From NCBI GenBank assembly GCA_900239685.1, contig OENT01000287.1, positions 1 through 64,000 of the forward strand: a stretch of 64,000 bases of DNA. The letters are read 5' to 3'. Source of the stretch: Rotaria macrura (taxonomy: Eukaryota; Rotifera; Eurotatoria; Philodinida; Philodinidae). Below are positions 28,001-40,500 of the stretch, piece by piece (the first letter of the stretch is position 1; each line of letters begins with the position of its first letter). The notes under the pieces are model-generated. The model was not told the origin of the DNA, made no database searches, and saw nothing but the letters and a program-made list of their open reading frames with translations. The position numbers and the translations under genes were made by a program.

Positions 28001-31000
28001 TGGACAACTTTTAAGTCATCTCATACGATTAACATATTTAGCTATCGATCATAATCGGTTGCATAGTCTAGTGAAATTAGGAAGATGTGTAACATTAATT
28101 GAATTATATGCTGGAAATAATCTAATAAAAAATATTCGAGATATTTTTCATTTCAAAGTACGAAAAACATTGTTTGGTATTTACCAATTTAAAAAATTCT
28201 TGTTGTTTTTCTTTTTCTTCTTGAAATTTTAGGCACTATCGAATTTACTAATACTAGATTTATGGGGTAATCCAATGTGTCATGAAGCGGAGAAATATCG
28301 TTTATTCATTATTTATCATTTGAAGTCACTAAGAGCTTTTGATGGATATGCAGTAGAAATTCAAGGTTGTATTTCGTCCATTGATATTTTTTCTTGATTT
28401 TATTATTATTTGTTTGTGTGTATAGAAAGTGGTGAAGCTCGAGAAACATTCGGTGGAAAATTAACACCTGATTTTATTGTAGAAAAATTAGGACATAGTA
28501 ATTTTGCAGGTAAATCTTTGTAAAAATTCGTTGTTTTGAGTTTGAGTATAGAATAATGATGATGATTAAGATGGATTCTCTTTTCGTTAGTTGAATAGTA
28601 CAGATATAAAACTAGATCATTTCAAAGGAATATCACAAAACATCTTGTTGAGAAAAGAAAGAACAAGTTGAGGCCTGAGATAGAAGCTAATGCAATATGG
28701 ATTTGTATCAAATCAAAGCGTACTATTTTCCAGTATTCGATCCTGTACTGTGATTACTCGATAAATAGCACTCATTCTTATTATCTCTTTTCAACCCTAT
28801 CCTGGTTCATATAACGTATAAAAGAAACGAATGCAAATTGTCACGGATTTCACAATAAATATGAGGAATATGAATGCTACTAAATCGTTTTTTCCATTGA
28901 ATGCGAATATTTTCAGGACTGATGGCGCTATATGTTCAAGTATCGTGTGTATTCTTCGTTCAACACTATTGTTCCTTAGTAGAAAAAAATAATATCAATT
29001 TACAATACACGAAAAAATCTCATTTTCATAATGATTGACTTCAAGATATCAAGATTTCGATCGCGCTGAGATCGAAATGAAAAATAAAATATTGACTATG
29101 TTTTATTCACAGTTGTCAGCTAAGCAGAATTATATATATACTTGAGGAATAGATATTATTCTTCTTTAAAAAGAAATCTAGGTCATGTTTCCTATCGTAT
29201 TTTCTTCTCCTTAGAAAGATCTTCTTCGAATCATAATATTCGAACTAACTCGATTAAAACCGTGTTCTACTTTCTGATTGTTCGATGGTCGAAGTATGTT
29301 TCGTACATTATGTTAATTACAATGCGATGATAATGGACGAAAATTTTGAACCAATACGAAAAAAACCGATTACTGTGAGAAAATATATTCATCGTTTTAT
29401 TTCTCAATCAGAGATGGACGACACAGAAGTTTTTGAGGTTGAACTTAAATACATAACTGTAGTTGTTGATCAAGCTATATTCGCCTCTTATATGAAGTAC
29501 ATTACGTGGACACATGTCTTTTTCTCTGTATCTGTTCTAGTTGCTCATTTTAATTAAACGCGAATTAGGAGCATAAATAACCAAAAAACAAACACATCCA
29601 TTTTGTTAACTTAACTTGCCCATTTCTATCCTCACCTTGTTTTATGAATCTATGACAACACGATAGAAACATCTTTCCGATATCTAAATAATTCGACCAG
29701 TAGATATTATGATTTGTCCTCTAGTCTCTTTCTTAATAATCTTCTTTTCTAATTATTAGAAATTAAACAACTTGAATTACCTCAATGTTCGATTCGTGGC
29801 GTTGAAATGAATATTCAATTCATTTCACTTAAATGTATTAATCTTGAACATAATCAATTAACAAATTTTTCTGGTCTTATACATTTACCTAATTTAAAGG
29901 TTCGATTGTTAGTGATATGTATGACTACACAATTTGATTTGTTTTTATTTAGATACTTTGCTTAAATTATAATCGTGTTGAAAGTATTCTTAGTCGGCCA
30001 GCGAAACCTCGCGTTGATAATCGTGGAAAACCTATTGTTGAAAATGTCGATAATCGGATCGTGTTGGAAAATCTCGAAGTTCTTCATCTTGCGTGAGTAT
30101 CAGTAATCAAGAGGAGTTCAATACTGAATACAAAAGTAAATTTCGAAAAACAGAAAAACAAAGAAAATTTTATTTTTAGTTACAACAATATAACAGATCT
30201 TACTGTACTTCAATTAAATAAAATTCCATCGTTACGATCATTATTTCTTCAAGGTAATATTTTTATTTTCTAATAAGAAGATACAAAGAGAAAAAAGGTG
30301 ATGGTGTCTTTTATTTTTTCTAGGAAATGAAATAACAAAAGTTGAAGGTCTTGAAGCATTACGTAACTTACGTGAATTAGTCTTAGATAAAAATAAAATT
30401 CGTGTTATTACGGAAACATCATTTTTCTTTCAAACAAATCTTGTTGAATTACATTTAGAAGAAAATCGTGTCAGAGAATTATCTTATTTCGATCGTATGA
30501 TTAAATTAGAGAAACTATTTTTAGGTTCAAATAAAGTTCAAGTAATTATTTACAAGCAAATAGTTGTTGGTTTTTGTATTGTATACAAAGCGGTCATGAA
30601 TTGTGTTTTAGGAAATTGGTGAAGTAGAAAAACTAACACCACTAATTTGTCTCGGTGAATTATCACTTATTAATAATCCGGTAAAATTAATATTTATTAT
30701 TTGTTTTTCATGAAAACTTAACTTAGATAATATGATTGTTTATTAGGTGTCTCGAAAATCAACTTATCGATTTTTCGTTGCCTATCGATTACCACAAATA
30801 CAAATTCTTGATGAACAACTCATTACAGAAGAAGATCGATTTCGAGCAGAAATTTATTATGCCGAAACAGCAGTAAGTTTTCCTCTGCTTAGACAATTCA
30901 AAAGATCAGTTGTCTGATATCGATCTTGAGATGTTCAAGATATGTGTAAGAATGACATGTCTCATAGAATACCAACATCAGATTAATATGTACTTCAAAC

Positions 31001-33065
31001 TCTCGGAACGATCACTGATTTTCAATAAGAAAGTATTACTTCGATTATCATAATGCAACCAAACTAAATTGGATTCGATAAAATTTTGCTTGTATTTTTA
31101 GTTTCCAAGAGAAACTTTTTGACTTTTATATAAGTTTAGTTTTGAAATACTTTAGTTTTAAGATTAAGACACAGTAGATGTCCTAGTTATTTCATGATAT
31201 CATAATGTTTATAAATTTAAATTATTCCCTAACTAGTAAAATGAAGATTTTTGCCATTAACGATTTTCTTTTGCCTTTTTAATATCAGATCTCAATTCAA
31301 GTAAATTGTTTTAGTAAGAAAAGATTACTTTTATTCAACTGTTACATGGTAGATGTAGTGAACTGACTGCTCCTAGCTCTTTAATTATATATAGGAAAAA
31401 TCTAAGTAATCTCTCGTATTAATTTCGGGCACTGTCTATCAAACTAGCGGGATACGCCATTTTTTTTATCTCGTGGATTTTATCAATGATCCAGAGTCTG
31501 ACTTAGTTCGATCTTCTTATGATATTTATTGATGATAAAAAGAACTTTATAATCTTGATATTTCAAAAATTTACATTCTACTATTCAATTCTAACACAAT
31601 AAAACGTTTTTTACACAAGTATTTTTATTCGAACACTATTAATTGATATCATCAGAATTCTTCGTGAGATATAGAAATGAAATCAATCGGTTCTATCTAG
31701 TTATGAGTAATCGCAAGGACTTTATTACGATTCAATATATGCTTGATAAGTATGCAGCATTATGTTCTCGATGGTGTAGTTAGATACATGTGTATACAGA
31801 TAGTACAGTCAATTTCAACAGAATATATTGATAATATCCATCAATCACATAAGAAGTCGTACATTATAGATAATCTAACAGTGTCGAACGCTTCGTCATG
31901 GGTTATCGATCTATTTTTACATAAAACACATTTTCAACACAAAATCTTTAACGGATAGGAAAAATTGTTTTTACTTTTACTTTCTGTTTCTATATTTCTA
32001 TCTAAAAATCGAATGGAGGATGTTCACTCTCTTGTTTTCTCTATGTTTACTTGTTCTATCGAATGATGTACTCAACAAAAGTTCATGTTTATTAATCGTA
32101 AAATAGTTTGTAAAGTCGCGAGAGAAATTGAGTTTCGATCATTTTTTTCATATTTTATGCCAACAAATACCCAACTAATTTCATAATGTTGAACTATTTG
32201 AATACAGATTAGAGTATTAGTTCATTTGAAATCTAGATGCTAAATTTAGTAATTGTAAGTATACTTTAGATAGACGTACATGCATCAGTTTTTCTCTCTT
32301 ATCTCTTTAAATACGTGGCATGACAAGAGAACATATTTAGGATGGCTACTAAAACGAATCCATGTATTGTTTTCAGATATTTATTTACGAAACACGGTGT
32401 ACAAAGCGCACAGTCTGTTTACGGACAGTAGAAAAAATTTGAACCAGTCTCGATCGGTAGTTTTTCTTGAATAAAATGTTTGGTAACTTATTAATTTGTT
32501 TTAAATACATATTTTTGGTGTTCAAATAAATCAATGAAAGTATTCTTGATCATGTTGATGCTCTACTCGAAGCGCTAGCTACAACTAGAGATTCTTTCGC
32601 TCTAGAGCAGCTACCTATCTTCTTCAAACAAAAGAAATCTTTTTTTGACGATTTTCGAGTAATGAACTGCCATTTCACTCATGTAAAATCTCACATCAAC
32701 AGTAAATGAGTACTCGATCTGAACATTATCTGTATCTTTTTGTATTTTGTGTTCAGCAGCCACCTGGAGGAACTGGAGCTACCAATGAAATATACCAAGG
32801 ACTACTAACAAATGTACCACAACAGCAACAGCAACCCATGCGAATCAATCAAGTATCCTATAATGATGGTTATGGTAGCTCAAACATTATTGAACAGAGT
32901 AAAATATAACTAATGACAATCACCTCATTAAATGCATCATCATACTATACTATTTTAGTTCGTCATCGTCAAATGCAAATACGACTTGCCGCAGCTAATA
33001 TAAGTAATTCAAGTATTTCGAATGGAAAAATTAATAATTCACGTTTTTTACCCAATGATCGATAA
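19024..33065 (+). CDS. LRRC9: Leucine-rich repeat-containing protein 9 (LRRC9)
   Basis: Thirty-one GT-AG exons join in frame to 1424 residues, close to vertebrate LRRC9. Exons: 19024-19062, 19999-20229, 20565-20705, 20765-20828, 20899-20969, 21033-21218, 21835-22050, 22107-22186, 22305-22436, 22491-22664, 22730-22871, 22930-23035, 23094-23151, 23214-23246, 24237-24316, 24371-24468, 24519-24661, 25657-26032, 27358-27483, 27548-27805, 27870-28157, 28233-28365, 28426-28509, 29760-29899, 29953-30092, 30180-30253, 30324-30541, 30612-30680, 30747-30872, 32757-32898 and 32959-33065. An N-terminal leucine-rich block (ELWITECKLQ, LYLYANAIKAIENL) is followed by a central region with the family motifs NIRFEEGNVNDVWFN and LLSRFC and a Cys-containing segment near GHCECGAQQQQW. 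Two further LRR blocks follow from exon 18 on. The protein's role is poorly known; vertebrate expression suggests cilia. Five introns exceed 0.9 kb, unlike the rest. The last two exons encode a Gln/Asn-rich tail that I place by splice phase only. Confidence 0.93.
23507..23773. mobile_element. Short imperfect inverted-repeat element in LRRC9 intron 14
   Basis: The left arm from about 23507 (AGTTTTGACCGAAA) to 23597 pairs with the right arm from about 23683 to 23773 (ending TTTCGGTCAAAAACT). Both arms share the internal blocks TTTCTCTATCCGG and AAGTTCTGTT. There is no coding capacity. The sequence GACCGAAA also appears in the arms of the element at 976-1881, so the two may be distant relatives. 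Confidence 0.6.
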
Positions 33066-33069
33066 TAAA
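33064..33069 (+). terminator. AATAAA overlapping the LRRC9 stop codon
   Basis: GATAATAAAA at the end of the LRRC9 frame holds AATAAA starting inside the TAA stop. A second AATAAA is at 33126-33131. The next gene starts at 33180, so the LRRC9 3' UTR must be under about 115 bases unless the transcripts overlap. Confidence 0.45.
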
Positions 33070-33179
33070 ATTTGTCAATGAAAATGATAATAACGAATCT
33101 TGTTTTACTCTACTTTGAAAATTCAAATAAACGAAGATTATAATGAAAATATTGTCATTCTTGTATCTAAGCAGATAAA

Positions 33180-34069
33180 ATGAATTTAAATAAAAAAGTT
33201 TCTTCTGTTTTTTTTTCTTTTTCCATATGCATGCTGCTCATCGTTTTTCTTTTCTTTGTAAAAATCGTCTGTTTATCGTGTATTTTCGAAAATGAAAATA
33301 AACAAAATTTAATTTATGAAATAAATCAACAAAGGAAAAAGCATGGCTTATCAAATTTTGAAACTCATTCAACATTACAATCGGCAGCTGAAAAACGTTG
33401 CGCAAATCAAGAACAATTACTTGCATCCTATCAAAGAATGTTACTGAGATCGTATAGAGACGATGATTGGCCACGACAAGAAAATTTGAATCGAATTTTT
33501 TCTCATGGTAAACGAAAAAAAAATAAATCAATATTTGTTTCTTTTGTCCTATTCAGAAGTTCGTGTGTTCTCAAATTTATACTTTAGTACATGAAAACAT
33601 TTATCTCACTGGTGCAAATATTCTTCATGATATATTTAATCAATTTCATTTCACATCAGATATATATGAAAAAAAACTCGTTTATATTGGTGTTGCCTTA
33701 CATGATTATAGGAATTTTTCTGCTCAATGCATCTTGTACGGCACGTATAGTAATGATTTGATTTCTAATCATGCTCGCCTCATACGTCTTCTTTATATTC
33801 TTATTGGTTGCGGGATACTTTTACTAAGTTTAATTCTCGGTAGTATCATGAATGATCAAAGACAAATGAAATTAAAACAACAACTAGATCAACAAGAATT
33901 AATTAATAATATACAAACGATAGTTCCAGAAAATTCAACAAATATGTTTATCGATAAAGATCGAAGCTCATCATCAATACGACGAACAGATACAAATCGA
34001 ATGACTATGGCACGATTAGCTTCGGCTGTTGATGAACGTCAATCAGCGGTTCATAGTTTTTTTTCGTAA
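33180..34069 (+). CDS. Membrane-anchored CAP/SCP-like protein
   Basis: Two exons, 33180-33507 and 33588-34069, join in frame (an acceptor 31 bases upstream would give a stop). An N-terminal hydrophobic segment (about residues 8-35) may be a signal anchor. The next region, IYEINQQRKKHGLSNFETHS and LQSAAEKRCANQEQL, resembles the first helices of the CAP (cysteine-rich secretory, SCP-like) fold, where AAxxxA precedes a metal-binding His in classic members. The join gives SHVHENIYLTGAN, like the conserved HxEN-type motif after the CAP loop, and IGVALHDYRNF resembles the IGVG strand. A strong second transmembrane helix, LIRLLYILIGCGILLLSLIL, sits near the C terminus, followed by a Gln/Ser-rich tail of about 70 residues. 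The domain is shorter than usual. Family assignment is by motif only; the function is unknown. Confidence 0.65.
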
Positions 34070-35417
34070 TCCTAAATAAAATATGGTTGGATCAAGTATC
34101 GAAAATATCTTAATGAATAATTTCAAATAATAAGTTCTTATTTAAAACTGATGTCACATGTAATGAATAGTTTACAGGATAAACTAGTAAAAATCAATAG
34201 ATGATACTTCACGAATCTCTTGTTGCTCTTCTTCGGATCGTCACTGATAATATTTGATAATAGTTTTTTGTTTTTCTTGGAAAACTGCAATTTCATGGGT
34301 TTGAAACGTAACTAAGAATGATTGTTTATTAAAAATCGATTCGTTTGACACTGCAGAAGATTTATGTTAGAGAAAATTTCTTAACCTTAGTTTCCTTGTT
34401 TTTCTGCATATTCTCCCATTGAATCAGTGAAAGTATCAGGCGTGTCTAAGCACATATTTGAGTATTGTTTGTCGAAATTACTTAAGCAACGTTAGATATG
34501 AATTGTAAGCAATTCGAATGAATAATCCTCTGGAAAATCACGATTCTCTATGCAAAAATAAACTTCAAAGGCTTTCTTCGAATAGATATCTACGGAGCTC
34601 ACTTTCACTATACTATCTGTCTGTAATATGTCAATGTAGTACACTTTACCGAATAAAAAAAACCAAGATACATGTAATTGACATCCATCTCATCATAAAT
34701 TTGCATGGGAAAGTCTTGTGTTTTCCTGTCATATCAAAATGCATGGCATGTATTTTTTTGTCGAATGTGTCATTCAATGAGATGGAACTACTGAGTTTAT
34801 TGACAAGTTCATATTTGCATTCGAAATGACAAAGAATATAAAACTGAATATGGATAAGAATGTTTCTTTGCTTGTCAACAGTTTTAGGATTAGGGTTTGT
34901 GCTCATGAAAAATAAAAATGAATTCAACTACTTTTATGCATCATGAGCAAAGTTATATGTGTTGCATTCGTTTTTATTATACGTAGAAGTCTCTTCATTT
35001 ATTGTAGATCTATGTTAAAAAATATGAAGAAAAATATTGAATCATAAAAATTTTGTTGTTCACATTTCTCATAGAAAAAAAGAATCATAAATGTTAAAAG
35101 TCACTTGACTCGACACGACTTGATTGTCATTGAACTTTCAGTTGTTGTGACATATAATTTATAAAAAAGAATATTGATGAATGTTATTTGTAGACGTTGT
35201 ATATAGAATACATAATTTTTATTTTGATCCGAATATCAGATCGATTGTTTTTGAATGTTTCATTCCATCCATATGTAAGAAACGTGAGTTGGTCTTATGT
35301 TTTTGATAGGAACCCTAGAATCATAGTTTTTTTTTCGCGAACATTTTTTAGATCCAAGAAAAACGAGAAGTAACAAGTACTTATTGTAATGAAATGATAC
35401 TTTATCTATTATTACGA
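34070..35417. other. Intergenic stretch, no gene recognised
   Basis: An AATAAA at 34075-34080, a few bases past the CAP-like stop, is a likely polyadenylation signal. The rest is AT-rich with short frames on both strands (34518-34829 and its antisense shadow), none showing protein character. Confidence 0.5.
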
Positions 35418-36269
35418 TTATTGTTCTAAGAATTTAAGTTTTGTCTTCCTATTTTCAGTACTTCCATAGCGTTTCAATGGAATTGGTTTAATCAGTGATG
35501 ATAAATGAGAGTATGTATCCGTATCATTTATTGATGCACATGATTGACATACTTGATAATTAGTCTTTTCTATTGTAAAAGATTGATAATTCTTTGGCAT
35601 ATTTATAATTGATTGATGACGTTTTGATATTAATTCTAAGTGTGTCGGTGTCATTTGTTTATAATCTTTGAATGTCGATGATGATAATAATGAATTTGAT
35701 AATATTTTATGAGAATTAATTGGTAATGGTGTTAATGGTAATGTATGACTTCGTGATATACGTGTTTTAGGTTGTGTTTTTGTTGTCATACTTTCAACAA
35801 GTATGGGAATCGATTGATTCATTGGTTTAGGTGTTAATAATGGTACTTGTATTGGTGGTGTTGTTGCTGTTGTTGATGATGATGATGGTGATGGTGATGA
35901 TTTTTTCTTATGATGTTCTTGATATGTTTCAATTATTTGTAATAGGATGATAAATATAATAGTAGCCATATAGAATATGAATATACTTATAGTAATATAA
36001 ACAAGTGAAAAATATTCTGGATGATCTTCAGCTTTTATAACACATAGTATAGCTACGGCAGCAAGAATAAGATTGAATATACTTAGAATGTAAAGTGAAC
36101 GTTGAAGTATGATTGTCTTCATATATCGATAAAATAGTGATAAAGTATTTATTCTATTATTTAAGTTATCTATTTTGATATTGCTTTGATTTGATACATA
36201 TACTAATGATTTTTTTTGTCGTGATTTTAATGGATAGACTTCTTCATGAATGGATAAAATGCTTTCCAT
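35418..36269 (-). CDS. Uncharacterised two-helix membrane protein
   Basis: An uninterrupted 283-codon frame starts with ATG at 36269 and ends with TAA at 35418. Residues 1-50 are polar. Two hydrophobic helices follow, around SIFNLILAAVAILCVI and ITISIFIFYMATIIFIILLQ (about residues 60-110), separated by a short acidic loop. Then comes a Ser/Pro/Thr-rich low-complexity stretch encoded by GAT/GGT-type repeats on the plus strand, and a basic, Ser-rich tail with one CxxC (QVCQSCAS) near residue 240. The layout suggests a hairpin membrane protein with a long cytoplasmic tail. I do not recognise the family. An intronless gene of this length is unusual among its heavily split neighbours. Confidence 0.7.
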   Translation of the reverse strand: MESILSIHEEVYPLKSRQKKSLVYVSNQSNIKIDNLNNRINTLSLFYRYMKTIILQRSLYILSIFNLILAAVAILCVIKAEDHPEYFSLVYITISIFIFYMATIIFIILLQIIETYQEHHKKKSSPSPSSSSTTATTPPIQVPLLTPKPMNQSIPILVESMTTKTQPKTRISRSHTLPLTPLPINSHKILSNSLLSSSTFKDYKQMTPTHLELISKRHQSIINMPKNYQSFTIEKTNYQVCQSCASINDTDTYSHLSSLIKPIPLKRYGSTENRKTKLKFLEQ

Positions 36270-37535
36270 AGTGTCTTCTTTGTTTTTTGTTTTGGTTCTA
36301 CTAAGTTCTTATCTGCTTTTTTATTTATAAATATATATATATATATATATGATCTTTTCTACTACGGCTATAGAAGTAGCATCAAATATCAAATAGATCA
36401 AATAGCATGTGAAAAAAAATGTTCTTGTGAGACCTTTCTTGGTTGTTTCACTGTCTGTTTCCCATGCGTAATACATTATTCGACGTTCATCATCATGCTG
36501 TGCACATAAATATTGAATCGAATGTAAGTTGGATGCTTTTCCCTGTTCTTTTCTTTTTTTTATCTTGTTCATAGTTTTACATATAGAGAGCTTCCAAGTT
36601 TCATCATGTGACACATACTAGTATGCAGAATATATTCATGACAATGTTCTTATTATTATCATTGAACAGTGTCTACTGAGAGTGAATAAACAAGAAGACA
36701 ATGTTTATCAAATAAATCAAGTTGAAAGTATTGAGTTTTGATTACTATCTTATTTTATGCTTGATTGATTTTCACTGTTAAATACATAGGAATTAAACCA
36801 TTATTTAATTGATAGGAAATTTAAAATGAAAAAATAAAAATTCGAAATTTCAATTCTCTGATGTTAAATGAAGAATTCGATCTCTATTTTTTGTTTCTTA
36901 TGGTTGGATTCACCTGAATGAGAAAGTTTTTTTTTATATTAATCTGTATCAACAACTGTTTTCTACGACATCATAGACATAACACGTATTTTTCTCTACA
37001 ATAAATGATATAGAATGGCAACTAGAAAATTCTGAGATATATTATATCCTTCGGAAGATCATGTACCTAGACCTTGTTCTGCTTTTTTTCTTTAGATTTC
37101 TTGAGATACGTAAATATAAGTGATGTTAGTAGCATATATCCTCATTCAAAACCCATGAAACACTTCCTTCTGTCTTCTACAACTCAAATGTAACATATTG
37201 TAAGCACAAGTCGTAAAAATCAACAGTTCTAAACATGGCATGTGTATTCGCGTTTCATGCTAATTATCAACTATTTCTCCATATCTTGATTTGGTGGGTG
37301 TAACACACACACACATACATTCTATTCCTCAAACAAAAAAAAATAAAACAGAGAATCGCTTGATAGAAGAGTAGGAAGTTTTGTCCGACAAACGCGTAAT
37401 TGACACCAACTATCTAAGACATACATAACAACTTTCATCGACACTAAAAAGGAATCAAAGTGCAAGTTCTTACAATACTGATTTTTTGCATCATTAAAAG
37501 AAAAGAGAAATCCCTGAAGTTTTTTTTATATTGAA
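36270..37535. other. Intergenic stretch with a TA repeat
   Basis: Holds an 11-unit TA run at 36329-36350 and the 5' flanks of two divergent genes (the two-helix protein and the GPCR). A short CA-type run ACACACACACA occurs near 37303. No gene seen. Confidence 0.5.
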
Positions 37536-40500
37536 ATGCTTCGTCATTTGACATTAACGATTATTGTGTTAACACAGATAACACAACAAGAATTAACACT
37601 ACAGGTAAATCATTCATAAATTCTCTTTTTTTTTCTAAATATTCACAAAAATAAGTAGAAATAGCGAGATAAAATAAAACAAATGATTTGAAACAGAAGA
37701 AAATAGTCAGCTGCATATTTTTCGTGTGAAAATAAAAACAGTTTATCGTGTAGAATAAAATTTATTTGTTTTCAAATATACAAATCGTATCATGTCAATA
37801 GTTAGATTTTAAAAGAAAAATAAAGTAAAAAGATTTCGTTTTCTCATTCCAGAACGATACTATTATTGAAACAAGTACATTAAAATTATCAATTAATGAA
37901 AAAATGAAGGTAAGATAAATAAGGATAATTATCTTTTCTTATGCTTTTCTTTTTATCTTGAATTTTTCCTTCTAATTGAAAAAGATTGAAATATAGAATG
38001 AGATTAGTTATATTAAATTTCAGAAATATATCAAAGCAGCATTGACGAAAAGCAAAGTATGTATGAATTAGATTTCAAAAAAAACACACAAACTTATGCA
38101 TGTGCTAGAAAATCAAAGCTCGACAGTTGATCGAATTGTCATCAGTATGTCATAAAAGTTAGCATTCGTACGTGTTTATCATTATGCTTGTAATTCAAGA
38201 ATAAATGCACAGAATACATTCATTAATCTGCATAGCAAGAATCATGATTGTAAATGAAAAGAATTTAATTGGAATGAAAATATTTATTATCAAACGATTA
38301 AAACGATTTCAATGTGATTGCTATTCTTTTTTTAGATGCAAAGGAAAAATTCCTTAATTGTCCTATGATAAAAATCTAGCATCCTCGTTTGAAAGGAAAT
38401 AGAAGAAGGGTAAAAAGAAATGCATGAATCATGATATCAGTAACACGTACAAATACATAAAGTGGCTATAATACAACTGTCTACGTTATCTTCGACTAAG
38501 TCTATTGATAATATATAGTTCTCTTGAAAATTGATTCGTTGAGAATATCACAAGGTTTCATGATATGTAGTATTTGAGACACTAAAAAAAATAATATTCC
38601 TTTGTATTGCTTAGAGAATACATATAAATCGTTTTCAAGGCATAGTAAAACGATGATAATATTTAAATTATTTTCATGGTTTCTTGAGCTTTCAAGAGAA
38701 CATTCATTCTCAACCAAAGCGCACACATAATTCTATGATTTTAAAAATGCATAATTATCGCCGATAGATTGATTTATTATAATTTATCCTAATAAAACTC
38801 AATGAACGTGATGCAAGTATTTATCACAAATAAATATAACGTTTTTTGATTTTGAGCATCTGTTGAACAGATTCCTATTAGCAATTGATGATTCATAATA
38901 CGAAACGTTTTGTTTTCCATTAAGGCGATAAACACAAGCAACATGACCAATAACGAAACGATTCCAAACAAAGTAAGTTAATCGTATATACTTCTATTAT
39001 TGTAAGAAATCAAAAACAATAATAATAATTTCTAGTCCATAGTCCCTCCACCAAAGAAATCTTTTTTTGAATATCTACGTTGTCGTCAATTAAGTTCAAT
39101 TCATGGATTACCTAGTATATCATCGTTCTATTTTCTTACACTTTCTTATAAAGTGAAATTATTTTTATTCAGATTCAACTTCGTGTCCATATGAATTCGA
39201 AGATGATATTCGTGTTTGTTGGAAAGCAACACAGAATGGTACATACGCAACGGCAACTATTGAATATGATCATAGTTTCAATAATTTTTATGATAATGTT
39301 CGTTCTGGTCTTGCAAATTGTTAGTTTGCTTTGTTCGATGTAAAATAAGAAATCGAATTATTTCTATTTCATGAATCGAATAGGTACTATGGAGAGACTT
39401 TGTCAATATGATGGAACCTGGGCGACGACTATTTCACCTGATATTCAATGTAAAATATGTGTCGGCGATGGTCGACCAGTAAAAGTAAAAATTAATTTCA
39501 ATATTAATTTTATTATTTGTCTATTTATTTTTTATGTAGTTCAATTCGATTAGTATCATGATTGAAACAATGAGTTTAAGTTTATCTCTTATATCTTTAA
39601 CAATCGCTATATTATGCATGATAAATGTCAAGTATGTTTGTTACTTATATGTTAAAGTTTTTCGTTTTAAACCATCAGATGTAAATCGACGTGTTTACTC
39701 AATTCGTAGACTTCCCATCTCTCGCTATTCTGTTACCCATCCCAATATACCTTTCATCTGCAGATGTTTTCTAATGTTTAGACGATTGCATATACCCCGA
39801 AACCTGCTTCATATGAATTTGTTCCTTGCTTTTATCCTTCGTTCTATTGTTAAACTTGTATTTATACATTTAATTATTGGCGGTTATACACGTACGATGA
39901 TAACATATGCAAGTGATAAATGTGGTAACACAGAAATTCTTATCAAGTCATCACATTGGTTTCATGTATGTCTTTTTTACAAAACTGACTCTGTATATAT
40001 ACGATAAAATGTCGAGTAAATTCCGTTGTTTCAGGTTATCGGTTGTCGTGTATTATCATCATTATTTTGGTATACAGATGCTGTTGCTCAAACATTTATA
40101 TTCTGTGAAGCTATGTTTTTATTTACAGCATTAACAAGTCATTTATTTCGTGATCGTGGCTGTATATTATTTGTTTTATGGGGTTGGTTAAGTCCGATGG
40201 TTTGGCTAACAATGTGGATTGCATCACATATTATAGCAGATAAAATAAAACACCGATCCACATGTTGGTTAGAAGGCGATAACACAACGTATTTTTATTA
40301 TTTCTTTTATGTTCCATATGCTGTCTACTTACTTATTAATTTTGGCATATTTCTTTTTCTTGTTCGGTTACTCTATTCAAAATATCGATCAAACTATGTT
40401 CCAGCAAGTAGAACTGCAAATCGGTGAGTAATGAAAAATTCGTTAGGTTTGCATTTCATTTCATGAAACATATAAATATTCAATCACAATTTTCTCCGAA

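Noticed and set aside
29142-29557. Overlapping frames in an LRRC9 intron
   Set aside because: The LRRC9 exons on either side join in phase without them and they show no LRR pattern.
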